Assembly (NCBI RefSeq): GCF_020283565.1
Contig: NC_060060.1
Location: 12,772,001-12,836,000 of the forward strand
Length of the DNA stretch: 64,000 bases
Source: Trifolium pratense
Taxonomy: Eukaryota > Streptophyta > Magnoliopsida > Fabales > Fabaceae
Direction: 5' to 3'
This document shows, piece by piece, positions 46,963 to 57,985 of this stretch. The notes below the pieces were generated by a model. That model was not told where the DNA came from, ran no database searches, and worked only from the letters and a program-made list of their open reading frames with translations. The position numbers and the translations under genes are program-made. Positions within the stretch are counted from its first letter, which is position 1. The number at the start of each line of letters is the position of its first letter.

Positions 46963-49546
46963 ATGAAAAGAAAAAATGGTTCAATTTCCCCTACAAGGGT
47001 TAGCCAAAGATGCAATAAAGCAAAAGGGAAAGTTGATGAAGAGGAAGAAAGCCATGAACTTTGCCCTTACTTTGCTAATATACCATCTCACCTCACTGTT
47101 CAAATTTTGCTTCAACTTCCGATTAAGTCTCTTCTCATTTGTAAATGTGTCTGCAAAATCTGGAAAACACTAATTTCAGAACCACATTTTGCTAAATTGC
47201 ACTTTGAGAAAACATCTGTTAGTTTCATGATTCGGACAAAAGACCATAGACGAGTGTCAAGAACCTTATACCTTCTTGAGTGCGACCCTGAAAAGTTTGA
47301 GATTGGAAGTGACAATCGTGTGAAGCTTCAGCCTATTTTCAAGCTTCCTCTTCGTGCTAGTAGATTTTTTTTGGATAAAAACGGCGAGAGCAGTAATAGG
47401 GGTAGACAAAGCCTTTATACTCCTAGTAAACAAGAACTTGATAATAAGTTTAATATTGTGAATTCTTGCAATGGCTTGCTTTGTTTGTCTGACTTGTTTA
47501 CTGGAAACCCTTTAGTGGTTTGCAACCCAGTCACTGGAGAGTTCATAAGACTTCCTAAAGCTACTACAACTCCTTTTAGGTTAAACGCAACTGAAAGAAG
47601 AATGCTACAACGACAATCTGCTCTTGGTTTTCTTGCTAAAACTAATGAATATAAGGTGATAAAAATGTTGATTATATATGGTTTTCGTTTCAATGACTGT
47701 AAGAGTGTGATCGTTGAGATAAACACGCTTGGAACATCATTATGGAGAAATGTTGAAGTGGATTCTCAAGTTTCTATTCCGTGGCTTAAGTATCCCACTT
47801 GTGTGAATGGTGCACTTCATTGGATTGGATTTGAGGGCGGATTTGAGGGTCGGCAAATGTCTATATTGTGTTTCTGTCTAGAAAGTGAGAGATTTCAATC
47901 ATTTCTTTCTCCTCCACATGTATTAGGATATCATAACAATAGAACTGGTAACACCAATCTTACTATGGGAGAATTAAAGGGATTTCTTTACATTTGTGAC
48001 TCGACCTTTTTCTCTGATGTTACAATGTGGGTCATGAATGAATATGGCAATGGAGAATCCTGGACTAAGCTGTACAGCATTGATACATTAGTCAGTTCTT
48101 TGGGCCACCCCGATGTGTCACGTTATGGTTTATGTTTGCCGGTAAAACACTTTGAAGAAGGTGCTGCTGTATTGTTATATCATTCCTGCAATTGTTTTAT
48201 TTACTATGAACCTGATAAATATGGATTCAAAGTTTTTCAAATTCATGGGTCTCGTTCAGATTTTTTTGAAATAATTCCACATATTGCAAGTCTAATCCCA
48301 TTGAAGGATGTCGTGAAAGGAGACGACATTGAGGTGCTGAACTTCCACTCAAGGTAAGAATGTAGCTTCTAATAATTTATTTTTATTGGGTAATTGAATC
48401 TAATGACATTGCCTTAACAATCATAGTAATTGTTAGAAATAATATAAAACCATATCAATTGTGACAAATAATCGATTATCCCAAAAGTTTAAGCCGTTAG
48501 GATAGAGCTACATGAATGGTTTTATATTATTTTTAACACGCCCCTCACGCAAGAGCCCACTTGGGCTCGAAGCGTGGATAATGCATAGGTCCACCTACCA
48601 TATGCTTAAATTCCACTTTTTAATTAGAAGGTGAGGGGAGCGGTGATCGAACTCTAGACCACTTATTCATAGAGGCTCTGATACCATGTGAAAACTGAAT
48701 ATATTATTATATTTCAAGTTATGAATAATTTACAATCACTAATGTGTTTATATAGACTATTCTTGTTAGCGGCCAACACTCGGTGGGATTTAGTCCCACA
48801 TCGGATAGATAGGATTCTTGAGAAGAGTTTATAAAGAGGAGGCAATCCTCACCTTACAAGCCGGTTTTGTAAGGATGAGTTAGGCCTCGATATTTGTTAC
48901 AATTCTAACCTAATGAGCTCATGAGCCAAATACAAATTATTAATAGAAGATTACTCCTAATAATAGAATATTTACTATTTATTTATTTATAACAGTAATA
49001 ATTAATTCTAATCGTAAGACGAGTACTCAAAGGGGCATACGTGATGTTTTCCCAATCAATTGGTTTTATTTACAACTAATATATTTGCTGTGTTGTTTAT
49101 ATTTATTATAATTTTAGTTCTTTTTCATTATCTAATATCTAGTGCCTTGAATTACATCTCTGGTTCTTACAATTAATGGAAAAAAATCATGTGGACACAA
49201 TCTTTCGTTACTAATTACATCTTCTTTAGTAATGTCAGTTCTTTTGGATCTTCTTTAGTTGTTCAGTAGTAAATAGTTTATCAAGAATATTCCATCCCCT
49301 GCAATTCACAGTTTTAGCTAACATTACTTAATCATCATTCCCTAATATTGTTTTAATTTATCTAGGTGTGCAAAGTTTAAATTGCGTGAAGAAAATGAAG
49401 CTCTTTCGTTGTCTCAACCGAATGATGAAGACTTAGAAAGTATAGGTCGTTCTTCATCATTTCATTTTGATATCATAAATATATCTTCCTCCTCATCCTC
49501 ATCTGATGGTGTTGGTCATGAATCTGGTGAAGAGCATTCTTCCTAA
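46963..49546 (+). CDS. F-box protein with FBA domain, cluster gene C
   Basis: Exon 1 46963-48353, exon 2 49366-49546, about 523 aa. I start at the ATG of MKRKNGSISPTRVSQR, which matches the sister genes; the six codons before it start with TTG and belong to the intron end. F-box at about residues 35-82 (IPSHLTVQILLQLPIKSLLI). FBA region with NIVNSCNGLLCLSDLFTGNP, VCNPVTGEFIRLPKA, LGFLAKTNEYKVIKML and CFIYYEPDKYGFKVFQIHG. The tail exon ends SSSSSSDGVGHESGEEHSS. The intron (48354-49365) is enlarged by a 564-bp LTR-like element but keeps its splice sites. The downstream copy of the last exon has been replaced by retrotransposon DNA from about 49660. Confidence 0.88.
48431..48994 (-). mobile_element. 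TRIM-like LTR element in the intron of F-box gene C, 564 bp
   Basis: Ends TG ... CA, with a perfect 5-bp target duplication GTAAT (48426-48430, 48995-48999). Gene A has an uninterrupted AGTAATAATTAAT at the matching intron site. On the minus strand an LTR-like part of about 300 bp ends ...TTTTCA before CATGGTATCAGAGCC, a Met-tRNA-type primer site, and a GAGGGGCG purine tract precedes a second terminal part of about 107 bp. The two terminal parts do not match well, so the element is rearranged. It includes the AGTCCCACATCGGATAGATAG-like stretch common in legume short LTR elements. Confidence 0.8.
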
Positions 49547-49743
49547 GAAGAGTACGTCTGTTTTCATATTGATTGGTATTCTGACCCCTGCTTACTATGA
49601 TTTTCGGTATGTTACTTAGGCTTTGTTTCGTAATATTGATGTTAGCCTATTTTATATAAAGCAGGTACAATATTGCTACCAGGTTTCATTTCATAAGAGA
49701 ACAAGTGACAAATGGAATGATTGAGGTACAATATTGTCCAACT

Positions 49744-52700
49744 TGTTAAGAAAGTGGTTAATTCATCTTGAAATTTGTTTTTTTAGGTGTTGTTAGAGTT
49801 AGTTACAACCAACTTGTTAGTTAAAGTTTGTTAGTAACTAACTAAGTAGTTAGGGAATTAGTTTAGGCCTAAGGGATGAGCTGGCTTGTTACATAAGCCA
49901 CCCTATATAAAGTGCAACTAGTGCATTATATTGTAATTCAATTCAATTTTTTGGCCCATTAAGGAAGAATAAACTCTCTATTTCCCTAAGTCTTTCATGT
50001 TCAGTTGTTAATCAATTTCATCAAGAAACTTGTTCATCTTGTATATAGCAGTTTCTGCAAAACTGCTAGTGTGCCCAAGGTCAAGCCTGCGTGCCTGCTG
50101 AGCTTGCCTGCAATCCATCCTCTGAAGCGCATCAGAGTCAGAGGCAACACAACCTCTGAACCGTGCATCCTCTGAACCAAGCAAACTCTTGCTTCTGCTG
50201 CGCCAACAATTGGCATCAAGAGCCTGGTTCAATCACAGGTAACAAGAGTGAATTGTGAAGGAATCAAGTGGAGAAACACAAAGTGAGTTGTGTAGATTGA
50301 TTTCTTGAAAATTCAAGATGAACACCCAAGGTTTTGGTACAAACATTCTGATTCTTGATGGAAAGAATTGGGATAGATGGAGTGCAGTGATGAAGTCCTT
50401 ATTTGGAGCACAAGAGTGTCTTGAGGTAGTGGTGAATGGATACGATGAGTTGGGAGCAAATCCAACTAATGATCAGAGAAATACATACAAAGAAAACAAG
50501 AAAAAAGACTGCAAGGCTTTGTTCTATATCCAGCAGAATTGTGATGCACAGCATTTTGAAAAGATTTCAAAATCAACTAAGTCCAAAGAAGCTTGGGATA
50601 TACTCGAGGGTTACCACGATGGTGGAACCAAGGTCAAGAAGGTGAAATTGCAGGCCTTTAGGAGGCAATATGAGTCTATGGTGATGGAAGAGGATCAAAA
50701 AGTAAGTGATTTCTTCTCAAAACTTCTTGCACTTGTACATCAAATGCAAAACTGTGGAGAGACTGTCACTGATGAAATGGTAGTAGAGAAAGTGCTTAGA
50801 TCCTTAACTCCAAACTTTGATAATGTGGTAATAGCTATAGAGTATGTGAAAGATAGAGCTACTATGAAAATTGAGGAATTACAAAGTGCTTTGGAAGCAC
50901 ATGAGATTAAAGTTCTCAGTAGAGGTTCAGAAAAGAAAGAACAACAAGCCTTGCAAGCTCAAACCAACAAGAAAGAAGATAATGGCAAGAACTACAAAAA
51001 GAAAGGCAAAGATAAACCAAAGTGGCTTAAAGATCAGAGTTCAAAAACTGATGACAAAGCTGAATCCTCTAAAGGAGGAGGTTTTGCCAAAAGTAAAAAC
51101 AAAAAGAAGAACTTTGATAAAAGCAAGGTGAAATGCTACAATTGTGAGAATCTTGGCCATTTTGCAGATGAGTGTTGGTACAAGAAAGATCAACAAGAGG
51201 CTAATGTTGCAGAAGAAAGTGATGTAAAGTCAGTCTTGATGATGGCTACTATAGGGGATGAGTGTGAGAAGAATGAAGAATGGTTTCTTGATTCAGGGTG
51301 TTCAAATCATATGACACCACATAGAGAATGGTTAACCAATTTTGATGCAAGCAAAAGGTCTAGTATAAAACTAGCAGATGGGAGAAAGCTTGCTGCTGAA
51401 GGTATTGGTAACATAGTGATCAAAAGTAAGAAGGGAGGTAAAGTGATCATCTCTGAAGTGTTATATGTCCCTAGTATGAATTGCAATTTGCTCAGTTTAG
51501 GTCAATTAGTGCAAAGAGGGTTCTCTGTAAGTATGGAGGACAATGCACTGAAGCTGTTTGACAAAATGAAGAACTTGGTTCTGATGTGCAGCTTGTCAAA
51601 CAACAGAACCTACAGGTGTAAAATCTTAAGTGTAGATATGATGTGCATGTCTACCACAGTGATTGATGAGGTTGAAGCACTTTGGCACAAAAGGTATGGA
51701 CACTTAAACTATAGAAGCCTCAGTGATTTAAATTCTAAGGAATTGGTGTATGGCCTGCCTAAGTTTAAGACTAAGAAGTCCATATGTGAGATATGTGTGA
51801 AGAGTAAGCACAGTAGAAAACCTTTTGTAGCTGAAATGCCTAAAAGAGCTAGTGGTGTATTGCAAGTGATTCATAGTGACATCTGTGGTCCATTTGAAGC
51901 TGCTTCATTAGGGGGAAGCAAGTATTTCATCACATTTGTTGATGAATATAGCAGAATGATCTGGTTATACACTTTGAAGCTAAAGAGTGAAGCTTTAGAA
52001 GTGTTTAAGAAGTTTAAAGTCTTGATTGAAAAAGAAAGTGAGAAATCAATTAAGATTTTGAGAACAGATGGTGGTGGAGAGTATACCTCAAGTGAGTTTG
52101 AGAACTTCTGTACTAATCAAGGCATTACACATGAAGTTACTGCTCCATACACACCACAGCACAATGGACTAGCTGAAAGAAGAAACAGAACAGTGTTAGA
52201 TATGGCAAGGAGCATGATTAAGCAGAAGAATTTGCCACACAAGTTCTGGGGTGAAGCAGTACTTACTGCAGCCTACATTCTGAACAAATGTCCTACTAAG
52301 AAACTGAAAGTTGTGCCAGAGGAAGCTTGGTGTGGGAGGAAGCCAAGTGTGAAACACCTCAAGGTTTTTGGCTCATTATGCTATAAGCATGTACCAGATG
52401 CTAGAAGAACCAAACTTGAGGATAAAAGTGAAATAATGATACTCATAGGATATCATCCAACTGGTGCCTACAAGCTATACAATCCAGTTACTCAGAAGGT
52501 TCACATTAGCAGGGATGTAATTGTGAATGAAGAAGAGAAATGGAAATGGGAGAAGGAACCAGTGTACAATAGTGAATTGCAGTCAACCTTCATTTATCCA
52601 AGTTCAAGTGATGAATCTGATGGAGGTGATGAAGGTGAACCTGCTGCTGAAACTATTCAGAATCAAGGTACAGATAATGATGGTAATATGAATTTATCAA

Positions 52701-54872
52701 GTGATGATGATGACAGAATTCATATGATTGCAAGGACTCAAAGAACCAAACGGGTACCAGCTAGATTGAATGATTGTGAAGTTACTCAAGACAATGTAGT
52801 GAATGATGAGGGTGATCTCATTCACTTTGCATTACTAGCTGATTCTGAACCATTGAACTACAGAGATGCTTTGAAAAGTAATGTGTGGAAGAAGGCAATG
52901 GAAGAAGAGCTGAGGTCAATTGAGAAAAACCAGACCTGGAAGCTAGTTGACTTGCCAGACAAGAAAAAGAAGATTGATGTGAAATGGGTGTTCAAAGTGA
53001 AATTGAACCCTGATGGCACAATTTCAAAGCACAAAGCAAGGTTAGTTGCTAGAGGATTCTTACAGAAACATGGAATTGACTACAATGAAGTGTTTGCACC
53101 AGTTGCTAGAATAGAGACTGTGAGGTTGGTTGTAGCATTGGCCTGTAAGAACAAATGGAGCCTGTACCATCTGGATGTGAAATCAGCATTTCTGAATGGT
53201 CCACTTGATGAGGAAGTGTATGTGTCACAGCCTCCAGGTTTTGAAATAAAAGGAAAAGAATCAATGGTGTATAAGCTGTATAAGGCACTATATGGCTTGA
53301 AACAGGCTCCTAGAGCATGGAACAAAAGGATTGATGACTTTCTGATTCAGATAGGGTTTAAAAAGTGTGCTGCTGAGTTTGGTGTATATGTACATTGCCC
53401 TAAAGATGAAGATATTGTCATAATCTGCTTATATGTTGATGATTTGCTCATAACTGGAAGTAGAATTGCAGAAATTGCAAAAGTGAAAGATAAGCTCAAA
53501 AGTGAATTTGAAATGTCTGATCTTGGTGAACTTTCATTCTTTCTAGGAATGGAATTTATGAGAAGAGAAGATGGTATAGTAATGCACCAGCAGAAGTACA
53601 TTGGTGAATTGCTTGAAAAATTTGAAATGGAAAGCTGCAATCCATTGTCAAATCCATCAGAGACAAATACAAAAATTGATGAGTGCTCAGATGAAGAGAA
53701 GGTTGATCCAACTGTGTTCAGACAAATAGTTGGCTCATTGAGGTATGTGTGCAACAGTAGGCCTGATATATGCTATGCTGTGAGTGTTATCAGCAGATTT
53801 ATGCATGATCCAAGGAAGTCACACATGATAGCTGCTAAGAGAATCCTCAGATACCTCAAAGGTACTTTGGAAATTGGCTTGCTATTCCCTATTGGTACAA
53901 ACAGTGCATGGAGTACTTTGATAGGGTATTCTGATAGTGATTGGTGTGGAGACATAACTGATAGGAGGAGCACATCAGGGTATGTTTTCAAGTTCAATAA
54001 TGCTGCAATCTCTTGGTGTACAAAGAAACAAGCTGTGACTGCTCTCTCATCTTGTGAAGCTGAGTATATAGCAGGCACCTTTGCAGCATGTCAAGCAATT
54101 TGGTTGAATTCAGTGATGATAGAAATCAAGTGTGAACCAGTGAAGCCTCTAATCCTAAGGATTGATAACAAGTCTGCTATAAGTCTTGCTAAAAATCCAA
54201 TTTCACATGGCAGGAGCAAGCACATTGCTACCAGATTTCATTTCATTAGGGAACAAGTGACAAATGGAATGATTGAAGTGCAGTATTGTCCAACTGAAGT
54301 ACAGCTTGCAGATGGTTTTACAAAGGCTGTGAAGCTTGACAGGTTTGAGTTTTTAAGGAGGAGCTTAGGACTGGTTGTTTGCAATTCAAGCATGAATTAA
54401 GGAGGAGTGTTAAGAAAGTGGTTAATTCATCTTGAAATTTGTTTTTTTAGGTGTTGTTAGAGTTAGTTACAACCAACTTGTTAGTTAAAGTTTGTTAGTA
54501 ACTAACTAAGTAGTTAGGGAATTAGTTTAGGCCTAAGGGATGAGCTGGCTTGTTACATAAGCCACCCTATATAAAGTGCAACTAGTGCATTATATTGTAA
54601 TTCAATTCAATTTTTTGGCCCATTAAGGAAGAATAAACTCTCTATTTCCCTAAGTCTTTCATGTTCAGTTGTTAATCAATTTCATCAAGAAACTTGTTCA
54701 TCTTGTATATAGCAGTTTCTGCAAAACTGCTAGTGTGCCCAAGGTCAAGCCTGCATGCCTGCTGAGCTTGCCTGCAATCCATCCTCTGAAGCGCATCAGA
54801 GTCAGAGGCAACACAACCTCTGAACCGTGCATCCTCTGAACCAAGCAAACTCTTGCTTCTGCTGCGCCAACA
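49744..54872 (+). mobile_element. Full-length Ty1/copia retrotransposon, very young
   Basis: Two 465-bp LTRs (49744-50208 and 54408-54872) start TGTTAAGAAAGTGG and end GCGCCAACA. I see one difference between them (G/A in CCTGC(G/A)TGCC). The 5-bp target duplication CAACT is intact (49739-49743, 54873-54877). The primer site TTGGCATCAAGAGC directly follows the 5' LTR, and the purine tract AAGGAGGAG precedes the 3' LTR. A CCTATATAAAG TATA box lies inside each LTR. The internal ORF is uninterrupted. It inserted into the RNase H region of an older relative. Confidence 0.97.
50318..54400 (+). CDS. Copia Gag-Pol polyprotein, 1,360 aa
   Basis: One intact frame with the standard Ty1/copia order. Gag occupies about residues 1-260 (UBN2 type, with [13 protein letters not shown]). 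A CCHC zinc knuckle lies near 273-286 ([14 protein letters not shown]). Aspartic protease has D325 in DSG. A pre-integrase zinc-binding region sits near 455 ([10 protein letters not shown]). Integrase has D521, D584 and E620, a correct DD35E spacing. Reverse transcriptase has YVDD with D1041-D1042, and RNase H has D1206 in YSDSDW and SSCEAEY. The start is the first ATG, 110 bp after the 5' LTR. All catalytic residues I looked for are present, so the element may still be able to move; expression is not readable. Confidence 0.96.
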   Translation: MNTQGFGTNILILDGKNWDRWSAVMKSLFGAQECLEVVVNGYDELGANPTNDQRNTYKENKKKDCKALFYIQQNCDAQHFEKISKSTKSKEAWDILEGYHDGGTKVKKVKLQAFRRQYESMVMEEDQKVSDFFSKLLALVHQMQNCGETVTDEMVVEKVLRSLTPNFDNVVIAIEYVKDRATMKIEELQSALEAHEIKVLSRGSEKKEQQALQAQTNKKEDNGKNYKKKGKDKPKWLKDQSSKTDDKAESSKGGGFAKSKNKKKNFDKSKVKCYNCENLGHFADECWYKKDQQEANVAEESDVKSVLMMATIGDECEKNEEWFLDSGCSNHMTPHREWLTNFDASKRSSIKLADGRKLAAEGIGNIVIKSKKGGKVIISEVLYVPSMNCNLLSLGQLVQRGFSVSMEDNALKLFDKMKNLVLMCSLSNNRTYRCKILSVDMMCMSTTVIDEVEALWHKRYGHLNYRSLSDLNSKELVYGLPKFKTKKSICEICVKSKHSRKPFVAEMPKRASGVLQVIHSDICGPFEAASLGGSKYFITFVDEYSRMIWLYTLKLKSEALEVFKKFKVLIEKESEKSIKILRTDGGGEYTSSEFENFCTNQGITHEVTAPYTPQHNGLAERRNRTVLDMARSMIKQKNLPHKFWGEAVLTAAYILNKCPTKKLKVVPEEAWCGRKPSVKHLKVFGSLCYKHVPDARRTKLEDKSEIMILIGYHPTGAYKLYNPVTQKVHISRDVIVNEEEKWKWEKEPVYNSELQSTFIYPSSSDESDGGDEGEPAAETIQNQGTDNDGNMNLSSDDDDRIHMIARTQRTKRVPARLNDCEVTQDNVVNDEGDLIHFALLADSEPLNYRDALKSNVWKKAMEEELRSIEKNQTWKLVDLPDKKKKIDVKWVFKVKLNPDGTISKHKARLVARGFLQKHGIDYNEVFAPVARIETVRLVVALACKNKWSLYHLDVKSAFLNGPLDEEVYVSQPPGFEIKGKESMVYKLYKALYGLKQAPRAWNKRIDDFLIQIGFKKCAAEFGVYVHCPKDEDIVIICLYVDDLLITGSRIAEIAKVKDKLKSEFEMSDLGELSFFLGMEFMRREDGIVMHQQKYIGELLEKFEMESCNPLSNPSETNTKIDECSDEEKVDPTVFRQIVGSLRYVCNSRPDICYAVSVISRFMHDPRKSHMIAAKRILRYLKGTLEIGLLFPIGTNSAWSTLIGYSDSDWCGDITDRRSTSGYVFKFNNAAISWCTKKQAVTALSSCEAEYIAGTFAACQAIWLNSVMIEIKCEPVKPLILRIDNKSAISLAKNPISHGRSKHIATRFHFIREQVTNGMIEVQYCPTEVQLADGFTKAVKLDRFEFLRRSLGLVVCNSSMN

Positions 54873-55269
54873 CAACTGATGTGCAGCTTGCTGATGGTTT
54901 TACTAAAGCAGTAAAACTTGGAGTTTTTAAGAAGGAACTTAGGCTTGGTTACTTGTACATCAGATATGAATTAAGGAGGAGTGTTGAGAATGTATAATTC
55001 ATAACTGATAGTTTGTTACTTGTAGCTTAAGTAACACATATAAATACACTTATGTGTATCACTTGTAATATATTTTTACTTGGCCCATTAATGAATGAAT
55101 AAAAATGTTACTTTTCTCTTAATTTCATCTTCTTCTTCCTCACAAAACCAAGAACACAGTTTCCTTTCATTTCATCACAGTTTTTGCAGAAACTGTGAAC
55201 TGTGCTCATAGGCTTTCCTTGAGCCTATTGCACTGTGTGTGTGTGCTTGATGCTTTTGCTGCGCCAACA

Positions 55270-55699
55270 GAGATGTGGCCACTCTTGTGAAATTGTGAGC
55301 AACTTCATTTGTGGTAATAAACTCAACATGAGAGTTTGTAAAATAAAAGTACAAAATATGTTTACAATCTCATATAATATCATCAAATACAAATTCATCT
55401 ATCCTATTGTTGTTTAAAATAGTTTATTAGAACAATTTTTTTAATATTGTTACACATTTATTTATTTATTACATAAAGCTTTGTTAGGACGCGAGAATTG
55501 AAAAATGGATATGATACCAAACATGCTATTAAATATGTCGACTTGTCAAGGAAGGCGGCTAAACTGAACTTTTTGATTTGTCGACCTTCTTTTTTAGATT
55601 GTAGGTTGTGGTGAATCGAAGTTGTTTTGACATGATCCATGAAGGTGGTATTTTAAGGGAAAGATTTAGTAGGTTAGATAATTTGTCTAGGAGAAACAA
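55270..55699. other. Intergenic DNA
   Basis: No gene seen downstream of the old copia LTR. Confidence 0.5.
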
Positions 55700-57248
55700 T
55701 TAGGCTTGAATGTAATTTTAACCCCTCAAGTTTCATAAATGTGCAATTTTACCTTCTTAAATTATTATTTTTAGCAATTCTAGTCCTTCAAGTTTATTCC
55801 CTTTGTACAATTTCCACTCTTTCGGTTTTTTAATTCACCAATTTATTTCTCCAACTCTCATAGGCTATGTTTGGATTGGTAATATGTGGTGGAATGGAAA
55901 GGTAAATAATAGAATTCCATTGTTTGGATTTGCAAAATGTTAATGGAATGGAATGGAACTCAATGGAACCAACTTCATCATATACCACTCAATCCTCCAA
56001 TTTTTCATTCCCCCCAATTTGGGGTACATCCAATGGAATGAAATTTCAGATTTTTTATATTACTTTTTTACCATTTTTTTATTTGTCTCTTCCTCTTCTC
56101 AAATACTCATATTTCACACATTCTTCACAAGACCCTCTACAATTTACTTCTTCCTCTGTGTTCTGACTGCTCATTTCTTCACATTTTCCCAACAAGGTAC
56201 GCCATTTTTATTGGTCATTGTTTGCCTAGAAAATGAAAATAAATTGTTCTTGTTTTCTTACCCATATTTTTGATGCATTTTGTTTAATACCCATAGATTG
56301 TTCTTTCTATTGATCATTGTATGCCATTTTTATGGAGTTCCAATTGATAAGCGCAAGGCAATGTTACCTCTCATTGTGCCGAACAAACCTTAAAGAAGAG
56401 TATTACCATATGCAGTGAATCCAATGCTTGACTTATTTTGTTTAAGTACTGATTTTGTGTCCAAGTTGTGATTTGGTTGTTTATGGATTGTAAATTTGCT
56501 TTAAGACCAGGTTTTGGAATTTTCTCTGTCTTATGGATTGGCGTCCAAAAGCCATACTTTTGCTATTTAATTATGAATTCAAAAGACTTGATTATGAATT
56601 TGCTATTTGACTATTCTGAATAATGCTACTTGACTAATGCTCAGAGTGTATTTCAACTTAGAATTACTCTCACAGTTACACACATCAGGAAAATATCATA
56701 ACAAAATCTAGCACTGAATACAAGTATGAAATGGAATTAGCTTTTGTATCTCAATTCAAGTTGGAACTAGCACTTATTACAAGTTTTTTAAACAATATGA
56801 GATGGAATTAATAGTACGAGAAACCCTTATTAGTAAGAAAGTAATTCAAATTGATATTCAATGTTGGTTTAGTTTGACTGAATTGGAATTATTGCTTATA
56901 GCTTATGTTTTAAAATAAGGATAAAATTGAAATAAAAATGTTATAATTTATTTTATTCCGTTCACTTCCCAAACAACGGAGTGGTAATTTTGTTCTATTC
57001 CATCATTGAATATCTAAACAATGGAACGGAATTTATGTTTCATTCTGTCCTGCTCCATTCCATTATGTTTCATTCCAGCTCATTCTGTTATGAACCATCA
57101 ATCCAAACATAGCCATAAAGTTAAAGAAGGGGATTTTTAGAATTAGAAAGGGAATAAGGCTGAAGGACTAAAATTGCTAAAAAAAAAATATTTAAGAACT
57201 AAAATTGCACAATCACGATACGACGGTTCAAAATTGTATTTAAGCTAA
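55700..57248. mobile_element. Outer inverted-repeat element of a nested pair
   Basis: The left TGTAATTTTAACCCCTCAAG ... GTGCAATTTTACC ... TTAGCAATTCTAGTCCTTC pairs in inverted orientation with the right GAAGGACTAAAATTGCTAA ... GAACTAAAATTGCACAATC ... AAATTGTATTTAAGC. The arms are about 150 bp with several mismatches. Ends and target duplication not resolved. It is interrupted by the element at 55863-57114. Confidence 0.6.
55863..57114. mobile_element. Inner inverted-repeat element, 1,252 bp, Harbinger-like ends
   Basis: The left end GGCTATGTTTGGATTGGT and the right end, reverse complement GGCTATGTTTGGATTGATGG, form the ends, with ATA on both sides (55860-55862, 57115-57117). Both subterminal regions are dense in GGAATGGAA / TTCCATTCC. 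No transposase recognised. Confidence 0.7.
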
Positions 57249-57409
57249 AGAATTATTCTCATAAATCATAATTATGCTCCTTGCTTTAGCGTAGGGGATG
57301 TGACCGTACCGATTAATGTGTCTCTATAGAATCTACGGGTCCGAGCAGTATCTACATCCCTTAGATTAGAGAATTTACATCCATCCATCTATAGTCACTA
57401 GTGAAGCCC

Positions 57410-57600
57410 TGATACTCTAAAAATGGCGAAGTATTGTGTCCGATACATATTCGATACCGATACTTATCCGGTACTCTTCGATACACGTATCGGAGAAGTA
57501 TCGGAAATTAATATTATTTTTAAAAAATATATATAACCGATACGTGTCAGATACTTCTTCGATACGCGTATAGTATCAGACAATTAATGTTTTTTGATGA
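57410..57600. repeat. GATAC/GTATC-rich repeat fragment
   Basis: Densely repeated CGATAC and GTATCGG strings. A related tract (GGTGTCGGTATCGGTGTGG) lies right of the big foldback element at about 60450-60545, suggesting the foldback element inserted into one older repeat of this type. Confidence 0.5.
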
Positions 57601-57985
57601 TGGAAACATAGGAAATGAGACTGATACAATTCGTGAGTATTGAATGTTAGAGTATGATGTTACCAACTATATTTTTTTTGGGTAGTACGTATTTTTTTTA
57701 TAAGCAAATTGTTAGTATATTATACTGTTATGTTAGTTTTTCTCTTTGTCAGGACTTGAACCTTGGATCTCCAACTCTTTAACCCTTAACTCAACTTTTT
57801 TTCAAAAAAAACTCTTAACTCAACTAGTTTAACCAGTTGAGTTATTCATTTCACTCCCCTTTTTGGATAGTATTTAAATTAAGATATGTAATTGTCACTT
57901 ATTTGCTCGATTTGAGTAATTTGAATGTTAATTTTTTGTCATTATTGATTTTAGTTATGTTTATATATTGTGCATATATATATAT

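Larger units (their letters stand above)
49660..55269 (+). mobile_element. Old Ty1/copia remnant, 5'-truncated, split by a young copia element
   Basis: The end of an RNase H domain lies at about 49668-49743 ([24 protein letters not shown]) and continues after the nested element at 54878-54970 ([17 protein letters not shown]). A purine tract AAGGAGGAG and a 289-bp LTR (54981-55269; TGTTGAGAATG ... GCGCCAACA) follow. The sequence is related to, but clearly diverged from, the nested element. Everything upstream of RNase H and the 5' LTR is missing. Confidence 0.85.

Noticed and set aside
50008..50232. Minus-strand frame repeated at 54672-54875
   Set aside because: Both lie in the two LTRs of the copia element; an antisense open stretch of the LTR, not a gene.
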